Below, in pieces: positions 8,964 through 17,837 of a DNA stretch of 64,000 bases. The DNA lies in NCBI GenBank assembly GCA_963762085.1, contig CAVXJD010000006.1:124001-188000 (forward strand), written 5' to 3'. The notes beneath the pieces are model-generated. The model worked only from the letters and a program-made list of their open reading frames with translations. It ran no database searches and had not been told where the DNA came from. A program made the position numbers and the translations under genes. Every line of letters begins with the position of its first letter. Within the stretch, counting starts at the first letter, position 1. This DNA comes from DASQGA01 sp963762085. GTDB lineage: Bacteria; Actinomycetota; Thermoleophilia; Gaiellales; Gaiellaceae.

Positions 8964-9941
8964 TTAGCGGCCGCTGCGGGGGTCAAGCGCATCGCGGAGG
9001 CCGTCGCCGAACAGGTTGAACGCCAGCGTCGTGGCGATCAGGAAGAGGCCCGGGAAGACCATGAGCCACCAGGCGACCTCGAACACCCGAGCCGCGTCCG
9101 AGATCATGCGGCCCCAGGAGGGGATGCTCTGCGGCACCCCGAGGCCGAGGAACGAGAGCGCGGCCTCGAAGAGGATGTTCTGTGGGATGAGGAGCGTTGC
9201 GTAGACGATGATCGGCGCGACGAGATTCGGCAGCACCTCGCGGAACATGATGCGTGTGTGGCTCGCTCCCAGCGAGCGGCTCGCCTCAATGAACTCCCGC
9301 TCCCGAAGCGAGAGCGTGTTGCCACGCACGATCCTTGCGATGTAGGGCCACGTGAAGAGCGAGATCACGAAGATGACGAGCGTCAGGCCCGGCTTCACGA
9401 GCCCGCCGAGGCATCCCTGGGCCGAGGTGGAGCAGACGGCGACGATGCCGATCGCGAAGAGCAGCGACGGCACCGAGAGAATGATGTCGGTTCCACGCGA
9501 GATGATCGTGTCGACGACGCCGCCGAAGTACCCTGCGAGCAAGCCGAGGACGATTCCGATCACGACTGCGATGCCGGTGGCTCCGAGCGCGACGATGAGG
9601 GACGTCCGGGCGCCGTAGAGGACGCGAACGAAAACGTCGCGACCGGCGGTGTCCGCGCCCATCAGGAAGTCGCCATTCGGCCCCTTGGGCAGCCCGAAGT
9701 CGTCGGTGACGAGCGAGCCGAAGAGCTCATTCTTGCCGTGGCCCACGATGTTCGAGATGACCGGAGCGAGGATCGCGACCAGAACCAGCAGGATGATCAC
9801 CACGAGGCCGACGATCGCAGCCTTGTCCTGCTTGAACCGGGCCCAGAAGAGCTGCCTGGGCGAGCGGCCTACGACCTTTTCCGACGACTCGATCGGCTCG
9901 AGCTGAACCACTTCCGGCTCGGTGGCGATTGGCGCGCTCAT
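8964..9941 (-). CDS. Peptide ABC transporter permease (DppC type)
   Basis: 325 residues. A cytoplasmic N-terminus and the OppC N-terminal helix (FKQDKAAIVGLVVI) come first, then GADTAGRDVFVRVLYGARTSL and the EAA loop (EASRSLGASHTRIMFREVLPN). It ends with the family's GDGLRDALDPRS. It follows atpG by 78 nt on the same strand, so it may be transcribed with the upstream ATP synthase genes. It is separated from its partner permease by the binding-protein gene. The 189-nt gap to that gene may hold a second promoter; none was convincing. Confidence 0.92.
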   Translation of the reverse strand: MSAPIATEPEVVQLEPIESSEKVVGRSPRQLFWARFKQDKAAIVGLVVIILLVLVAILAPVISNIVGHGKNELFGSLVTDDFGLPKGPNGDFLMGADTAGRDVFVRVLYGARTSLIVALGATGIAVVIGIVLGLLAGYFGGVVDTIISRGTDIILSVPSLLFAIGIVAVCSTSAQGCLGGLVKPGLTLVIFVISLFTWPYIARIVRGNTLSLREREFIEASRSLGASHTRIMFREVLPNLVAPIIVYATLLIPQNILFEAALSFLGLGVPQSIPSWGRMISDAARVFEVAWWLMVFPGLFLIATTLAFNLFGDGLRDALDPRSGR

Positions 9942-10019
9942 GCCCGTCCTCCTTTAGACGCCGGGCGAGTGTAATTGATGGTTCGTGCCCCCGCCAGCCG
10001 CGGTTGTAACGCGGTTCGG

Positions 10020-10913
10020 CTAGCCCTCGAGCGCGTCCGCGCCTGCGACGACCTCGAGAATCTCCTGCGTGATCTCGGCCTGGCGGGCACGGTTCATCTC
10101 CAGCGTGAGTCGATCGATCAGCTCGCCGGCGTTCTTGGATGCGTTCCGCATCGCGGTCATGCGGGCGCCATGCTCTGAGGCCGCGGACTCGAGCAGCGCG
10201 CGGTAGATCGTCGTCTCGAGGTAGGTCGGAAGCAGACGCTCGAGGATGATGTCCGGCTCCGGCTCGTAGATGAAGTCGCCCTCCAGCGCGATTTCGTACG
10301 CGCTCTTTTCCTCGTCGTCCTCGAGCGCGTGCCGCGGGATTGGTAGCACGTCCTCGACGACAACTCGCTGCGTCAACGCCGATTCGAACCGGTTGTAGAC
10401 GATGACGACTCGGTCGACGTCGCGCTCGGTGAAGAGCTCGGCCAGCTTCCGCGCGATCGCGGCGGCATCGGAGTACTCGGGCCGGTCGGTGAAGTCGACC
10501 CAGGCCTGCTCGACCTCGAAGCGGCGAAACCGAAGGGTGGAGCGCCCCTTCTTCCCGATCACCGCCCACCGTACGTCCCGGCCGGCCTCCCTGGCCTCGC
10601 GCTCCAGGCCAAGCGCACGCCGGATGATCTGCGCGTTGAACCCGCCCGCGAGCCCGCGGTCGCCGGTCAGTGGGACGATCGCCACAGAGCGCGCGTCCTC
10701 CCGCTCCTCGAGCAGTGGGAACCCGCGTGACGGCGTTGCCCGGGCAGTGCCGATCATCAGCTCGCGCATTCGCTCCGCGTAGGGACGAAGAGCCTCGATC
10801 CGCGCCTCCGCGCGCCGCAGCTTCGCCGCGGCCACGAGCTCCATCGCCTTCGTGATCTTGCTCGTGTTGCGAACAGAGCGGACGCGCCGCTTGATGTCCT
10901 GGACGGAGGCTAT
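10020..10913 (-). CDS. atpG: F1 ATP synthase gamma subunit, apparent AUA start
   Basis: The conserved gamma N-terminus (ASVQDIKRRVRSVRN, then SKITKAMELVAAAKLRRA) is encoded upstream of the first in-frame ATG (10844), and that stretch has no ATG, GTG or TTG in frame. The only sensible start is ATA at 10913-10911, which overlaps the atpA stop as ATAG and has GGGAG 7 nt upstream. The 297-residue product then matches normal gamma length; starting at 10844 would remove the N-terminal rotor helix. It forms the central stalk. A single-base sequence error at the start codon is the main alternative. Confidence 0.9.
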   Translation of the reverse strand: MASVQDIKRRVRSVRNTSKITKAMELVAAAKLRRAEARIEALRPYAERMRELMIGTARATPSRGFPLLEEREDARSVAIVPLTGDRGLAGGFNAQIIRRALGLEREAREAGRDVRWAVIGKKGRSTLRFRRFEVEQAWVDFTDRPEYSDAAAIARKLAELFTERDVDRVVIVYNRFESALTQRVVVEDVLPIPRHALEDDEEKSAYEIALEGDFIYEPEPDIILERLLPTYLETTIYRALLESAASEHGARMTAMRNASKNAGELIDRLTLEMNRARQAEITQEILEVVAGADALEG

Positions 10914-12448
10914 GAGGCAGCTCCCGCCAGGCTCGGCTCCTCTTTCACCGAGAAGCCCTCCTTGAACTTCTTCATCGCCGCCTCGAGCTTCTCGACGATC
11001 TCGTCGGTCAGGTCCTTCTCCTCACGGATCGACTTGAGGATGTCTTCGTCCGACCGCAGGAATTCGCGCAGCTCGTCCTGGAACCTCGGCACCTGGACGG
11101 GCGGTACGTCGTCGAGGTGGCCGTGGATCCCTGCATAGATCGCGACGACCTGCTCCTCCATGGGCCAAGGCTGGTACTGCGGTTGGTTCAGCGTCTGGAC
11201 CATCCGCTCGCCCCTGGCCAGAGTCCGTTGTGTTTGCGGGTCGAGCTCGGACCCGAACTGCGCGAAAGCCTCCAGCTCGCGGTACTGGGCGAGCTCGAGG
11301 CGCAAGCGCCCCGCCACCTTCTTCATCGCCTTGGTCTGGGCATTCCCGCCCACGCGCGAGACCGAGATGCCGACATTGATGGCCGGTCGGACGCCCGAGT
11401 AGAACAGGTCGCTCTCCAGGAAGATCTGACCGTCTGTGATCGAGATGACGTTCGTCGGGATGTAGGCCGAGACATCGCCTGCCTGGGTCTCGATTACCGG
11501 CAAGGCGGTCAGTGAGCCGCCCCCGAGGTCGTCCGAGAGCTTGCAGGCGCGCTCGAGGAGCCGGGAATGGAGGTAGAAGACGTCCCCGGGGAACGCCTCA
11601 CGCCCCGGCGGCCGACGGAGGAGCAGCGACATCTGCCGGTAGGCGTCAGCGTGCTTCGAGAGGTCGTCGTAGATGCAGAGCGCGTGCTTGCCGTCGTACA
11701 GGAAGTACTCCCCCATCGCACAGCCGGCAAAGGGAGCCATCCACTTGATCGGAGCGGCTTCGGCCGCATCCGCCGCCACGATGATCGTGTAATCCATGGC
11801 TCCGGCTTCACGGAGGCGCTCGTAGACCTGGGCGACGGTCGAGGCCTTCTGGCCGATCGCCACGTAGACGCAGATCACGTCTTGACCCTTCTGGTTCAGG
11901 ATCGTGTCGACGAGGATCGCGGTCTTTCCGGTGGAGCGGTCGCCGATCACGAGCTCGCGCTGGCCACGACCGATCGGGATCATCGAGTCGATCGCCTTGA
12001 TCCCGGTCTGGAGCGGCTCCTTCACGGGCTGGCGGTTGACGACACCGGGCGCCTTGAACTCGAGCGGACGCGTCTCGGACGAGTCAATGGGCCCGGCGCC
12101 GTCGAGCGGCTCGCCGAGCGGATTCACGATTCGCCCCACGAGAGCATCCCCCACGGGCACATTGACGACCTTTCCGGTCCGCTTCACGGACTCGCCCTCG
12201 CGAACGTGCTCCCACTCGCCGAAGAGCGGCACGCCGACGTTTCCCTCCTCGAGGTTGAAGGCGATGCCCGTGACACCGTGCTCGAGCTCGAGCATCTCCA
12301 TCGCCATGCAGCTCTCGAGCCCGTACACGCGGGCGAGCCCGTCACCGACCTGGAGAACGGTGCCCACCTCCGCAAGCTCGGTGTCGACGTCGTACTCCTC
12401 GATCCGCTTCTTCAGGATCGAGGTGATCTCCTCAGGGCGTAGCTTCAC
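10910..12448 (-). CDS. atpA: F1 ATP synthase alpha subunit
   Basis: 512 residues. The N-terminal beta-barrel domain is followed by Walker A GDRSTGKT, the VYVAIGQKASTVAQV block and the conserved region after Walker B (ALCIYDDLSKHADAYRQMSLLLRRPPGREA). It forms the non-catalytic nucleotide sites of F1. It lies 15 nt after atpH and its stop overlaps the proposed atpG start. Confidence 0.97.
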   Translation of the reverse strand: MKLRPEEITSILKKRIEEYDVDTELAEVGTVLQVGDGLARVYGLESCMAMEMLELEHGVTGIAFNLEEGNVGVPLFGEWEHVREGESVKRTGKVVNVPVGDALVGRIVNPLGEPLDGAGPIDSSETRPLEFKAPGVVNRQPVKEPLQTGIKAIDSMIPIGRGQRELVIGDRSTGKTAILVDTILNQKGQDVICVYVAIGQKASTVAQVYERLREAGAMDYTIIVAADAAEAAPIKWMAPFAGCAMGEYFLYDGKHALCIYDDLSKHADAYRQMSLLLRRPPGREAFPGDVFYLHSRLLERACKLSDDLGGGSLTALPVIETQAGDVSAYIPTNVISITDGQIFLESDLFYSGVRPAINVGISVSRVGGNAQTKAMKKVAGRLRLELAQYRELEAFAQFGSELDPQTQRTLARGERMVQTLNQPQYQPWPMEEQVVAIYAGIHGHLDDVPPVQVPRFQDELREFLRSDEDILKSIREEKDLTDEIVEKLEAAMKKFKEGFSVKEEPSLAGAAS

Positions 12449-12463
12449 CGTTTCTCCTTCTCG

Positions 12464-12997
12464 TTAGCTCTTCTGCAAAAGCTCTTCGCGGAGGTCGTCC
12501 AGTCGTCCGCGCACGCTCGCGTCGACCCGGCGCGATCCGGCCTGGAGGACGAGCCCGCCGATCAGGTCCGGATCGACGCTCCGGCTCGCCTCGACCTTGC
12601 GTCCGGCGGCGGCCTCGATCTGCTTCACGATCTCGGCTGCCTCCTTGTCGCTGAGCTCGATGGCCGTCGTCAGCTCGACCTCAAGTATCCGCTCCTCCGC
12701 CGCGAGGAGCCGCTCCCACTCCTCGAAGATCTCGAGCACCTCGCCGATCCGGTTCTTCTCGACCAGCAGGTGGACGAAGTTCCGGACCGCCTCATGCGCG
12801 CCGGCAAGCGCCGCATCGAGGACGTCTCCTTTCGCCCGGCTGTCGACCTGCGGGTTTCGCAGGAGCGCCGCGAGCTCGTCCGACTCCTGGAGCGCTGCCG
12901 CAAACTGGGCGAACTCGTCCCGGACGACGGGAAGGCTGTCCTGCTCGTGCGCCGCGTCGAGGAGGGCCTGAGCGTAGATCCGGTGGACGACTGCCAA
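12464..12997 (-). CDS. atpH: F1 ATP synthase delta subunit (OSCP)
   Basis: 177 residues. The N-terminal helical bundle begins VHRIYAQALLDAA and the C-terminal domain ends with VDPDLIGGLVLQAGSRRVDASVRGRLDDL, the hallmark OSCP/delta pattern. It links the peripheral stalk to the top of F1. Only 2 nt separate it from atpF, so the two are translated together. Confidence 0.94.
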   Translation of the reverse strand: MAVVHRIYAQALLDAAHEQDSLPVVRDEFAQFAAALQESDELAALLRNPQVDSRAKGDVLDAALAGAHEAVRNFVHLLVEKNRIGEVLEIFEEWERLLAAEERILEVELTTAIELSDKEAAEIVKQIEAAAGRKVEASRSVDPDLIGGLVLQAGSRRVDASVRGRLDDLREELLQKS

Positions 12998-12999
12998 CC

Positions 13000-13557
13000 C
13001 TAGTTCTCCGATGCGATCTGCTTGACGTCGATCTCCTCGATCGTCTCGTCGATCAGGCGCCGTTGGTCCTCGGAGTCGAGCACCTTCCCGGTCACCTTCT
13101 CGGACGCGAGCAGGGTCAGCTCGACGACGTCCCGCCGGATCGCCTCGCGCAGCTTCCTGTTCTCGGCCTCGATCGCTTTGCGGTTCTCCTCGAGGCGCCG
13201 CTCAAGATCCTCCGCGGCCTGCTGACGGGCCTGGGTCAGCTGCTGCTGGCCCTGCTTGCGGCTCTCTTCCAGGATGCGTTCGCGCTCGGCCTTGGCCTCC
13301 TCGCGCTCCTTCGCCACCAGCTCGCGGAGCTGCCTGGCCTCGTCCCGGGCCTTGTCCGCCTCGTCGAGCGCCTGCCGGATCCGCTCGCGGCGCTGGTCGA
13401 TGAGCGCCTGGATGCGTCCGAACGCAAGGCGGCGCAGGAGGAAGAACGTGATCGCGAACGTCACGATCGTCCAGATCATCAGGCCCGGGACGACCGAGAT
13501 CAGCCCGCCGCCCTCGTCGGCGGCGGCCTCCTGGCCGAAGAGAAGCGCGGACAGCAT
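13000..13557 (-). CDS. atpF: F0 ATP synthase b subunit
   Basis: 185 residues when started at the ATG at 13557, which overlaps the atpE stop (TGATG). One membrane helix (about 22-42, SVVPGLMIWTIVTFAITFFLL) is followed by a long charged coiled coil rich in Arg, Glu and Gln. This is the membrane-anchored peripheral stalk. A frame extension to 13635 would read through atpE in another frame and is rejected. Confidence 0.93.
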   Translation of the reverse strand: MLSALLFGQEAAADEGGGLISVVPGLMIWTIVTFAITFFLLRRLAFGRIQALIDQRRERIRQALDEADKARDEARQLRELVAKEREEAKAERERILEESRKQGQQQLTQARQQAAEDLERRLEENRKAIEAENRKLREAIRRDVVELTLLASEKVTGKVLDSEDQRRLIDETIEEIDVKQIASEN

Positions 13558-13817
13558 CAAACCAGCACGTAGGCGAGCAGGCCGCCCAGGAGCGCGTAGA
13601 AGACGACGGCCTCGGTCAGGGCGAACCCGAGCCACTGAATGCCGGTCAGCTCGCCGCGAAGCTCGGGCTGGCGCGCGACGGCCTGGATCATCGACCCGAA
13701 GATGTTGCCGATGCCGATGCCGGCGCCGACGGCGCCGAGACCGACGCCGACGCCGAACGCGATCGCCTTCCCCAGATCGGCGACATTCCCGTCAAGTGCT
13801 GCAAATAGGGTGGTCAA
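13557..13817 (-). CDS. atpE: F0 ATP synthase c subunit (proteolipid ring)
   Basis: 86 residues from the TTG at 13817, chosen because AGGAGGAGG stands 6 nt before it; an ATG at 13895 would add 26 residues not found in proteolipids. Two membrane helices flank a polar loop (ARQPELRG). The Gly-rich first helix is AFGVGVGLGAVGAGIGIG, and the ion-binding glutamate is in LTEAVVFYALLGG. The sequence around this Glu looks proton- rather than sodium-type, but that is inference. Confidence 0.93.
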   Translation of the reverse strand: MTTLFAALDGNVADLGKAIAFGVGVGLGAVGAGIGIGNIFGSMIQAVARQPELRGELTGIQWLGFALTEAVVFYALLGGLLAYVLV

Positions 13818-13994
13818 TTCCAGCCTCCTCCTAGATGGTTGGTTGGTGATCTCCGTGCCCGCGGGGGCGGGCCAGACCAAGGCAGGTTGTGTCATCGTCC
13901 GTAGGCAAGGCTAGAAGCCTTGGCAAGGATGAGGGCGCGGCCTGGCGCCGCGTTTGGGTCGCCATCCGGGGGCGTGGTGATTGCCAATCAACCA

Positions 13995-14828
13995 TCAATG
14001 TTCCGGTTCGATGGCGCCACCGATGTAGATGGCGGAGAGCAGGGCGAAGACGAACGCCTGGATCGTGACGACGATCGCCACCTCGAAGATGAAGACGATC
14101 GTGGCCGCCGGGATCGCGATCACCGCGATCGCGTACGACGAAAAGATGAAGATCAGGCCGATCATGACGAGGATCAGCATGTGGCCCGCGAGCATGTTGG
14201 CGAAGAGTCGAACGGAGAGCGAGATCAGCCGCATGAACTGGGAGATCACCTCGAGCGGCACGATCAGGAAGAGAAGCGCCTTCGGCACGCCGGCCGGGAT
14301 CCAGCTCTTGAAGTAGCGGACTGGCCCGTTGTAGCGGATGCCTTCTACGTGGGTGGCGACGAAGGTGATCAACGCTAGTCCGAGCGTCACGCTCAGGTTC
14401 GCGGTGGCCGCGTAGACCCCCCAGGTCGGAAGCTCGAGCCCGAAGAGGTCGAATTTCTCGCTCGAGATCGGAAGCGGTACGAATCCGACCAGATTCAGGA
14501 TCCAGATGAAGAGAAAGAGCGACGCGACGTAGGGAAACCAGCGGCCGATCGCCTTTGACGGCAGGTTGCCCTCGGCGATCTGGCCCTGGATCAACTCGTA
14601 GAGGCTCTCCCCCGTCGTCTGGCGTCTGCCCGGCCGAAGCGAGAGGCCGAAGCGCATGATCCAGATCCCGAGAAGGATCGTGACGAGGGCACCGACCCAG
14701 AGGTACACGACGGCCTTGTTGATCGACATGTCGATCGGACCGAGGTGGATCGGCACCCAGGCCGGCAACTCGAACTCGTGCTGCGGCTGGAAGTCCTCGG
14801 CAGCCGCCAGGATCAACGCGAAGCTCAC
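13995..14828 (-). CDS. atpB: F0 ATP synthase a subunit
   Basis: 277-residue membrane protein. The key arginine helix is ISLSVRLFANMLAGHMLILV, and the last helix contains EVAIVVTIQAFVFALLSAIYIG. It provides the proton half-channels against the c-ring. The GTG start at 14828 overlaps the stop of the upstream AtpI-like gene (GTGA). A 177-nt gap separates it from atpE. Confidence 0.95.
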   Translation of the reverse strand: MSFALILAAAEDFQPQHEFELPAWVPIHLGPIDMSINKAVVYLWVGALVTILLGIWIMRFGLSLRPGRRQTTGESLYELIQGQIAEGNLPSKAIGRWFPYVASLFLFIWILNLVGFVPLPISSEKFDLFGLELPTWGVYAATANLSVTLGLALITFVATHVEGIRYNGPVRYFKSWIPAGVPKALLFLIVPLEVISQFMRLISLSVRLFANMLAGHMLILVMIGLIFIFSSYAIAVIAIPAATIVFIFEVAIVVTIQAFVFALLSAIYIGGAIEPEH

Positions 14829-15205
14829 TGCCTGGGCGTCCCGGAGAAATAGAGCGTCAGGCTGAGACCGAGCTCGAGCGAGTACGCGGCCGCATAAACG
14901 AGCGCGCCGGCAAGCGCCAGACCGGGATCCGAGATGGCAACGGCGAGCGCGACGATCATGAGCAGGATCCCGCGCGCCATCATCCCGAAGGCGACGACTC
15001 CCGATCCGCGCAGGTTCGGCTCCCCGATCCCGAAGCGTGCGAAGACGAGCCCGAGCGCCTGGCTCGCGGCCCAGAGGACGGCACCGAGCGCCCAGCCCCT
15101 GAGCTCCCAGCCCGCGATCGCGAAGATCGGCAGGGCCAATGCGACCAGGGCGGCGCCGGCGACCACGGGCAGGCGGCGCTCCGGCATCGGCCTGGGGCTC
15201 AGCAT
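14825..15205 (-). CDS. ATP synthase-associated membrane protein, AtpI-like
   Basis: 126 residues with about four membrane helices and a short basic N-terminus (MLSPRPMPERR), placed directly upstream of atpB and coupled to it by a 4-nt overlap. This is the position and topology of ATP synthase subunit I/UncI proteins, which assist c-ring assembly. Sequence conservation in this family is low, so the assignment rests mostly on context. A longer frame to 15343 begins inside the AtpZ-like gene and is not favoured. Confidence 0.72.
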   Translation of the reverse strand: MLSPRPMPERRLPVVAGAALVALALPIFAIAGWELRGWALGAVLWAASQALGLVFARFGIGEPNLRGSGVVAFGMMARGILLMIVALAVAISDPGLALAGALVYAAAYSLELGLSLTLYFSGTPRQ

Positions 15206-15213
15206 CGTTGCCA

Positions 15214-15423
15214 CTACGAGATGTTCCGGTACATGCCGTAGACAGTTGCGATCGCTGCAGGAATGCCGATCACGGAGCCGATCGCCAAGCCGCCGCCGAG
15301 GGATCCGGCCGCCCAGCCGATCAGGGCGCCGGCGCCCGCGCATATGACCAGGACGGCGAGGAGGAGCGCTCCGGCGCCGAGAGGGTCAAAGGATGTGCGC
15401 TCTGCCGTCACGTGGGCGGTCAT
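15214..15423 (-). CDS. Small membrane protein, AtpZ-like (first gene of the atp locus)
   Basis: About 69 residues from the ATG at 15423; an in-frame start at 15438 would add five. Two Gly/Ala-rich membrane helices are separated by a short GSLGGG loop, the second ending GIPAAIATVYGMYRN, similar in pattern to AtpZ/F0F1 gene-1 proteins at the head of atp operons (proposed Mg/Ca transport or assembly roles). Function is inferred from position and topology. The divergent DUF354 gene starts 132 nt away, so the promoter of the atp operon should be in 15424-15555. Confidence 0.7.
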   Translation of the reverse strand: MTAHVTAERTSFDPLGAGALLLAVLVICAGAGALIGWAAGSLGGGLAIGSVIGIPAAIATVYGMYRNIS

Positions 15424-15555
15424 TCGGGCCGGGGCCACTGTATCAGCGCCCGGCCAGATCGTGGCGCGACTTCGTGACGCTCAGAAACGGCTTGTTTCAG
15501 CGAAAAAAAGCCGATTCAGAGGCGACTTTGTTCACCATCTATCCTCAGGCGGCCG

Positions 15556-16572
15556 ATGCGCATCTGGGCCGATCTGACCAACACTGCGCACGTCCTCGTC
15601 CTGCGCCCGCTCGTCGAGCGGCTGGAGGCGGACGGCCACGAGGTGACGCTCACGGCGCGTCCGCTTTCCCACACCGTCGAGCTGCTCGAGGACTGGGGCC
15701 ACCCCCACACCGTCCTCGGACATCACGGCGGCGTCTCGCGCCTCGGGAAGGCACGCGCGGCTCTGGCCCGAGCGCCACAGCTCGTGCGCTTCGCCCGCGG
15801 CCGGCAGTTCGACTGCGCACTCGCGCACGGTTCGACGGACCTGCCGCCCGCCTGCCGTGTTCTCCGGATTCCGAACACGACCATGTTCGACTACGAGTGG
15901 GCGGCGCTCCAGCACCACGCGAACTGCCGGCTGGCCAATCGTGTCCTGGTACCCCAAGCGATTCCGGCTGAGCGGCTCGCCTCTTACGGAGCCCGCCCGC
16001 CGAAGCTCGTCCAGTACCCGGGCCTCAAGGAGGAGTACTACCTCGCCGACTTCGTGCCCGACCCGGTCGTCCTCGACGAGCTCGAGTTGCCCGAAGGCGC
16101 GGTCCTCTGCGTCGTCCGGACGGCACCGTCCTACGCGCTCTACCTCGGCGGGTCGGAGAATGAGCTGCTTCCGAGGCTCTTGCGGCGCCTCTCGGTCGAC
16201 GAGCGGACGCAGACGGTCGTCCTCGCCCGAACGCCGAACCAGCGGGAAGCGATCCGCACGCTCGGACTCGAGCGCGTGCACATACCCGAGCGGTCGGTGG
16301 ACGGGAGAAGTCTCGTTGCTTTCGCGGATCTCCTCGTCTCGGCCGGCGGCACGATGAACCGCGAGGCGGCCGTGCTGGGAACGCCGGTCTGGTCGATCTT
16401 CGAGGGAAAGCTCGGAGCCGTGGACGAGCTTCTGGCCCGGGAGGAGCGGCTCCGTTTCCTGGCAGACCCAGCCGAGCTCGAGATCGAGAAGAAGCCGCCG
16501 GATGGCTGGCGCAAGCGCGTCCGGCGCAACCCCGCCGACCTGGTCCGGCTGGCCCTCCCCTGGGTCGCCTAA
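15556..16572 (+). CDS. DUF354 family glycosyltransferase-like protein
   Basis: 338 residues. It has the GT-B-like layout of the DUF354 family: N-terminal MRIWADLTNTAHVLVLRPLVERL with the Asn/His nucleotide-sugar-type loop, FDCALAHGSTDLP, and the C-terminal donor-site-like VSAGGTMNREAAVLGTPVWS. DUF354 genes commonly sit in surface-polysaccharide loci, which agrees with the neighbours here; the reaction is unproven. AGGCGG lies just before the ATG. It converges on and overlaps the WecA-like gene at the stop codons by 4 nt. Confidence 0.82.
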   Translation: MRIWADLTNTAHVLVLRPLVERLEADGHEVTLTARPLSHTVELLEDWGHPHTVLGHHGGVSRLGKARAALARAPQLVRFARGRQFDCALAHGSTDLPPACRVLRIPNTTMFDYEWAALQHHANCRLANRVLVPQAIPAERLASYGARPPKLVQYPGLKEEYYLADFVPDPVVLDELELPEGAVLCVVRTAPSYALYLGGSENELLPRLLRRLSVDERTQTVVLARTPNQREAIRTLGLERVHIPERSVDGRSLVAFADLLVSAGGTMNREAAVLGTPVWSIFEGKLGAVDELLAREERLRFLADPAELEIEKKPPDGWRKRVRRNPADLVRLALPWVA

Positions 16573-17750
16573 CTACGAGGTCCGGTGAGGGCCCGCTCGA
16601 CGGCTTCCTCCGGCTCCTCGGCCGGAAGCTCGGCGGGCTCGCGCCCGAAGCCGAGGACGCGAAGGTGCCGGGCCTTCAGGATCTCGAGGCTGTAGACCAT
16701 CCAGATCGACGCGGCGACGACGACCAGGCCGGTTCCCGCCGCAATCAGCACGTGCTCGAGGTTCCAGACGCCGCGCGGGCGAGGCGGGACGAACCGGAGC
16801 ATCACCGCCCAGGCCGCGAGCAGCAGAGCCCACAGGTGGAGGTAGGCAGCCGTCCGCCGCTGCGAGAGCCCGATCCTCATCAGCCGGTGGTAAAAGTGGT
16901 TCTGGTCGGGGTCCCAGGGAGGGCGGTGATACTTGAGCCGCTTCAAGACGACGAACGACGTGTCCAGGATCGGCACGGCCAGAACGAGCAGCGGCGCGAC
17001 GAGAGCGATCGTGGCCGCCGTCTTCAGAACGCCTTCGACCGCGACGGTCGCGAGGAGGAACCCGAGCGCGAGCGCGCCCGAATCGCCCATGAAGATCTTC
17101 GCCGGGTGGTAGTTGTGCCGGAGAAACGCGAGCGTCGCTCCGCAGATGATGGCCGCAAGCACAGCCGCGTTCGACCGCCCGAACGAGGCCGCCAGGACGG
17201 CAAACGACATCGCCGCGATGGAGACGATTCCCGCCGCGAGAGAATCCATGCCGTCGATCAGGTTGATGAGGTTCGCGAGTACCGCGACCCACAGGATCGT
17301 CAAGGGGTATCCCGCCCAGCCGAGGTCGAGGTCGCCGAAGCCGGGTAGCGTGAGATGGTGGAAGCGGACGTCGTAGCCGAGCACGGGAATGAGCGCAACT
17401 ACGCAGACTCCCATGAACTTGGTGCTCGGACGGAGGCCGCGGATGTCGTCGATGAGCCCGAGTGCTGCGACCAGCAGCGTCCCGCCGAGAATCCCGAGAT
17501 AGGGCCCTTCCAGGTGGATGAAGATCGCGGCGGGGACCAGGATCGCGACCACGATCGCGACGCCTCCGATCCGCGGGACCGGGCTCTGGTGCACGCGAGG
17601 CCGGTCGCCTCCGACATCGACACCGCCGATCGAGGGGGCTAGCCGCGCGATCAGCGGCGTCAAGGCGAGCACGATGCCGATCGCCGTCAGAAACCCCCAG
17701 ACCGCCGCGCCGTCCCCAACGAGGGCACGCAACGCCTCCGGGAAGGACAT
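16569..17750 (-). CDS. Undecaprenyl-phosphate GlcNAc-1-phosphate transferase-like (MraY/WecA family)
   Basis: 393-residue polytopic membrane protein. Family motifs are in order: the aspartate pair in LGLIDDIRG (D101, D102), NLINLIDGMDSLAAG at 160-173, FMGDSGALALG (D223), and the HFYHRLMRIG loop near 285-292. It should transfer a sugar-1-phosphate from UDP-sugar to the lipid carrier on the inner membrane face, the first step of a wall glycopolymer or O-antigen-like chain. The C-terminal ~70 residues form a cytoplasmic tail beyond the usual core. It is divergent from the sugar dehydrogenase gene. Confidence 0.87.
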   Translation of the reverse strand: MSFPEALRALVGDGAAVWGFLTAIGIVLALTPLIARLAPSIGGVDVGGDRPRVHQSPVPRIGGVAIVVAILVPAAIFIHLEGPYLGILGGTLLVAALGLIDDIRGLRPSTKFMGVCVVALIPVLGYDVRFHHLTLPGFGDLDLGWAGYPLTILWVAVLANLINLIDGMDSLAAGIVSIAAMSFAVLAASFGRSNAAVLAAIICGATLAFLRHNYHPAKIFMGDSGALALGFLLATVAVEGVLKTAATIALVAPLLVLAVPILDTSFVVLKRLKYHRPPWDPDQNHFYHRLMRIGLSQRRTAAYLHLWALLLAAWAVMLRFVPPRPRGVWNLEHVLIAAGTGLVVVAASIWMVYSLEILKARHLRVLGFGREPAELPAEEPEEAVERALTGPRS

Positions 17751-17837
17751 CCGGCGGTTATAGCAGAGGCGCTGGCCGGCAAACCCGAATGCCCAGCCGG
17801 AATGCGGCCTTAGTCCGGCGCCGCTAGCATCCCGGCC

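Noticed and set aside
3152..9941. Transporter block as a recent mobile element insertion
   Set aside because: No transposase, integrase, direct target repeats or base-composition change were seen at the borders; the inverted-repeat element at 2981-3145 is present on one side only, so I report the split operon but not a mobile element.
13818..13895. Longer atpE starting at the ATG at 13895
   Set aside because: It adds 26 residues without similarity to proteolipids, and the strong AGGAGGAGG site lies before the TTG at 13817 instead.
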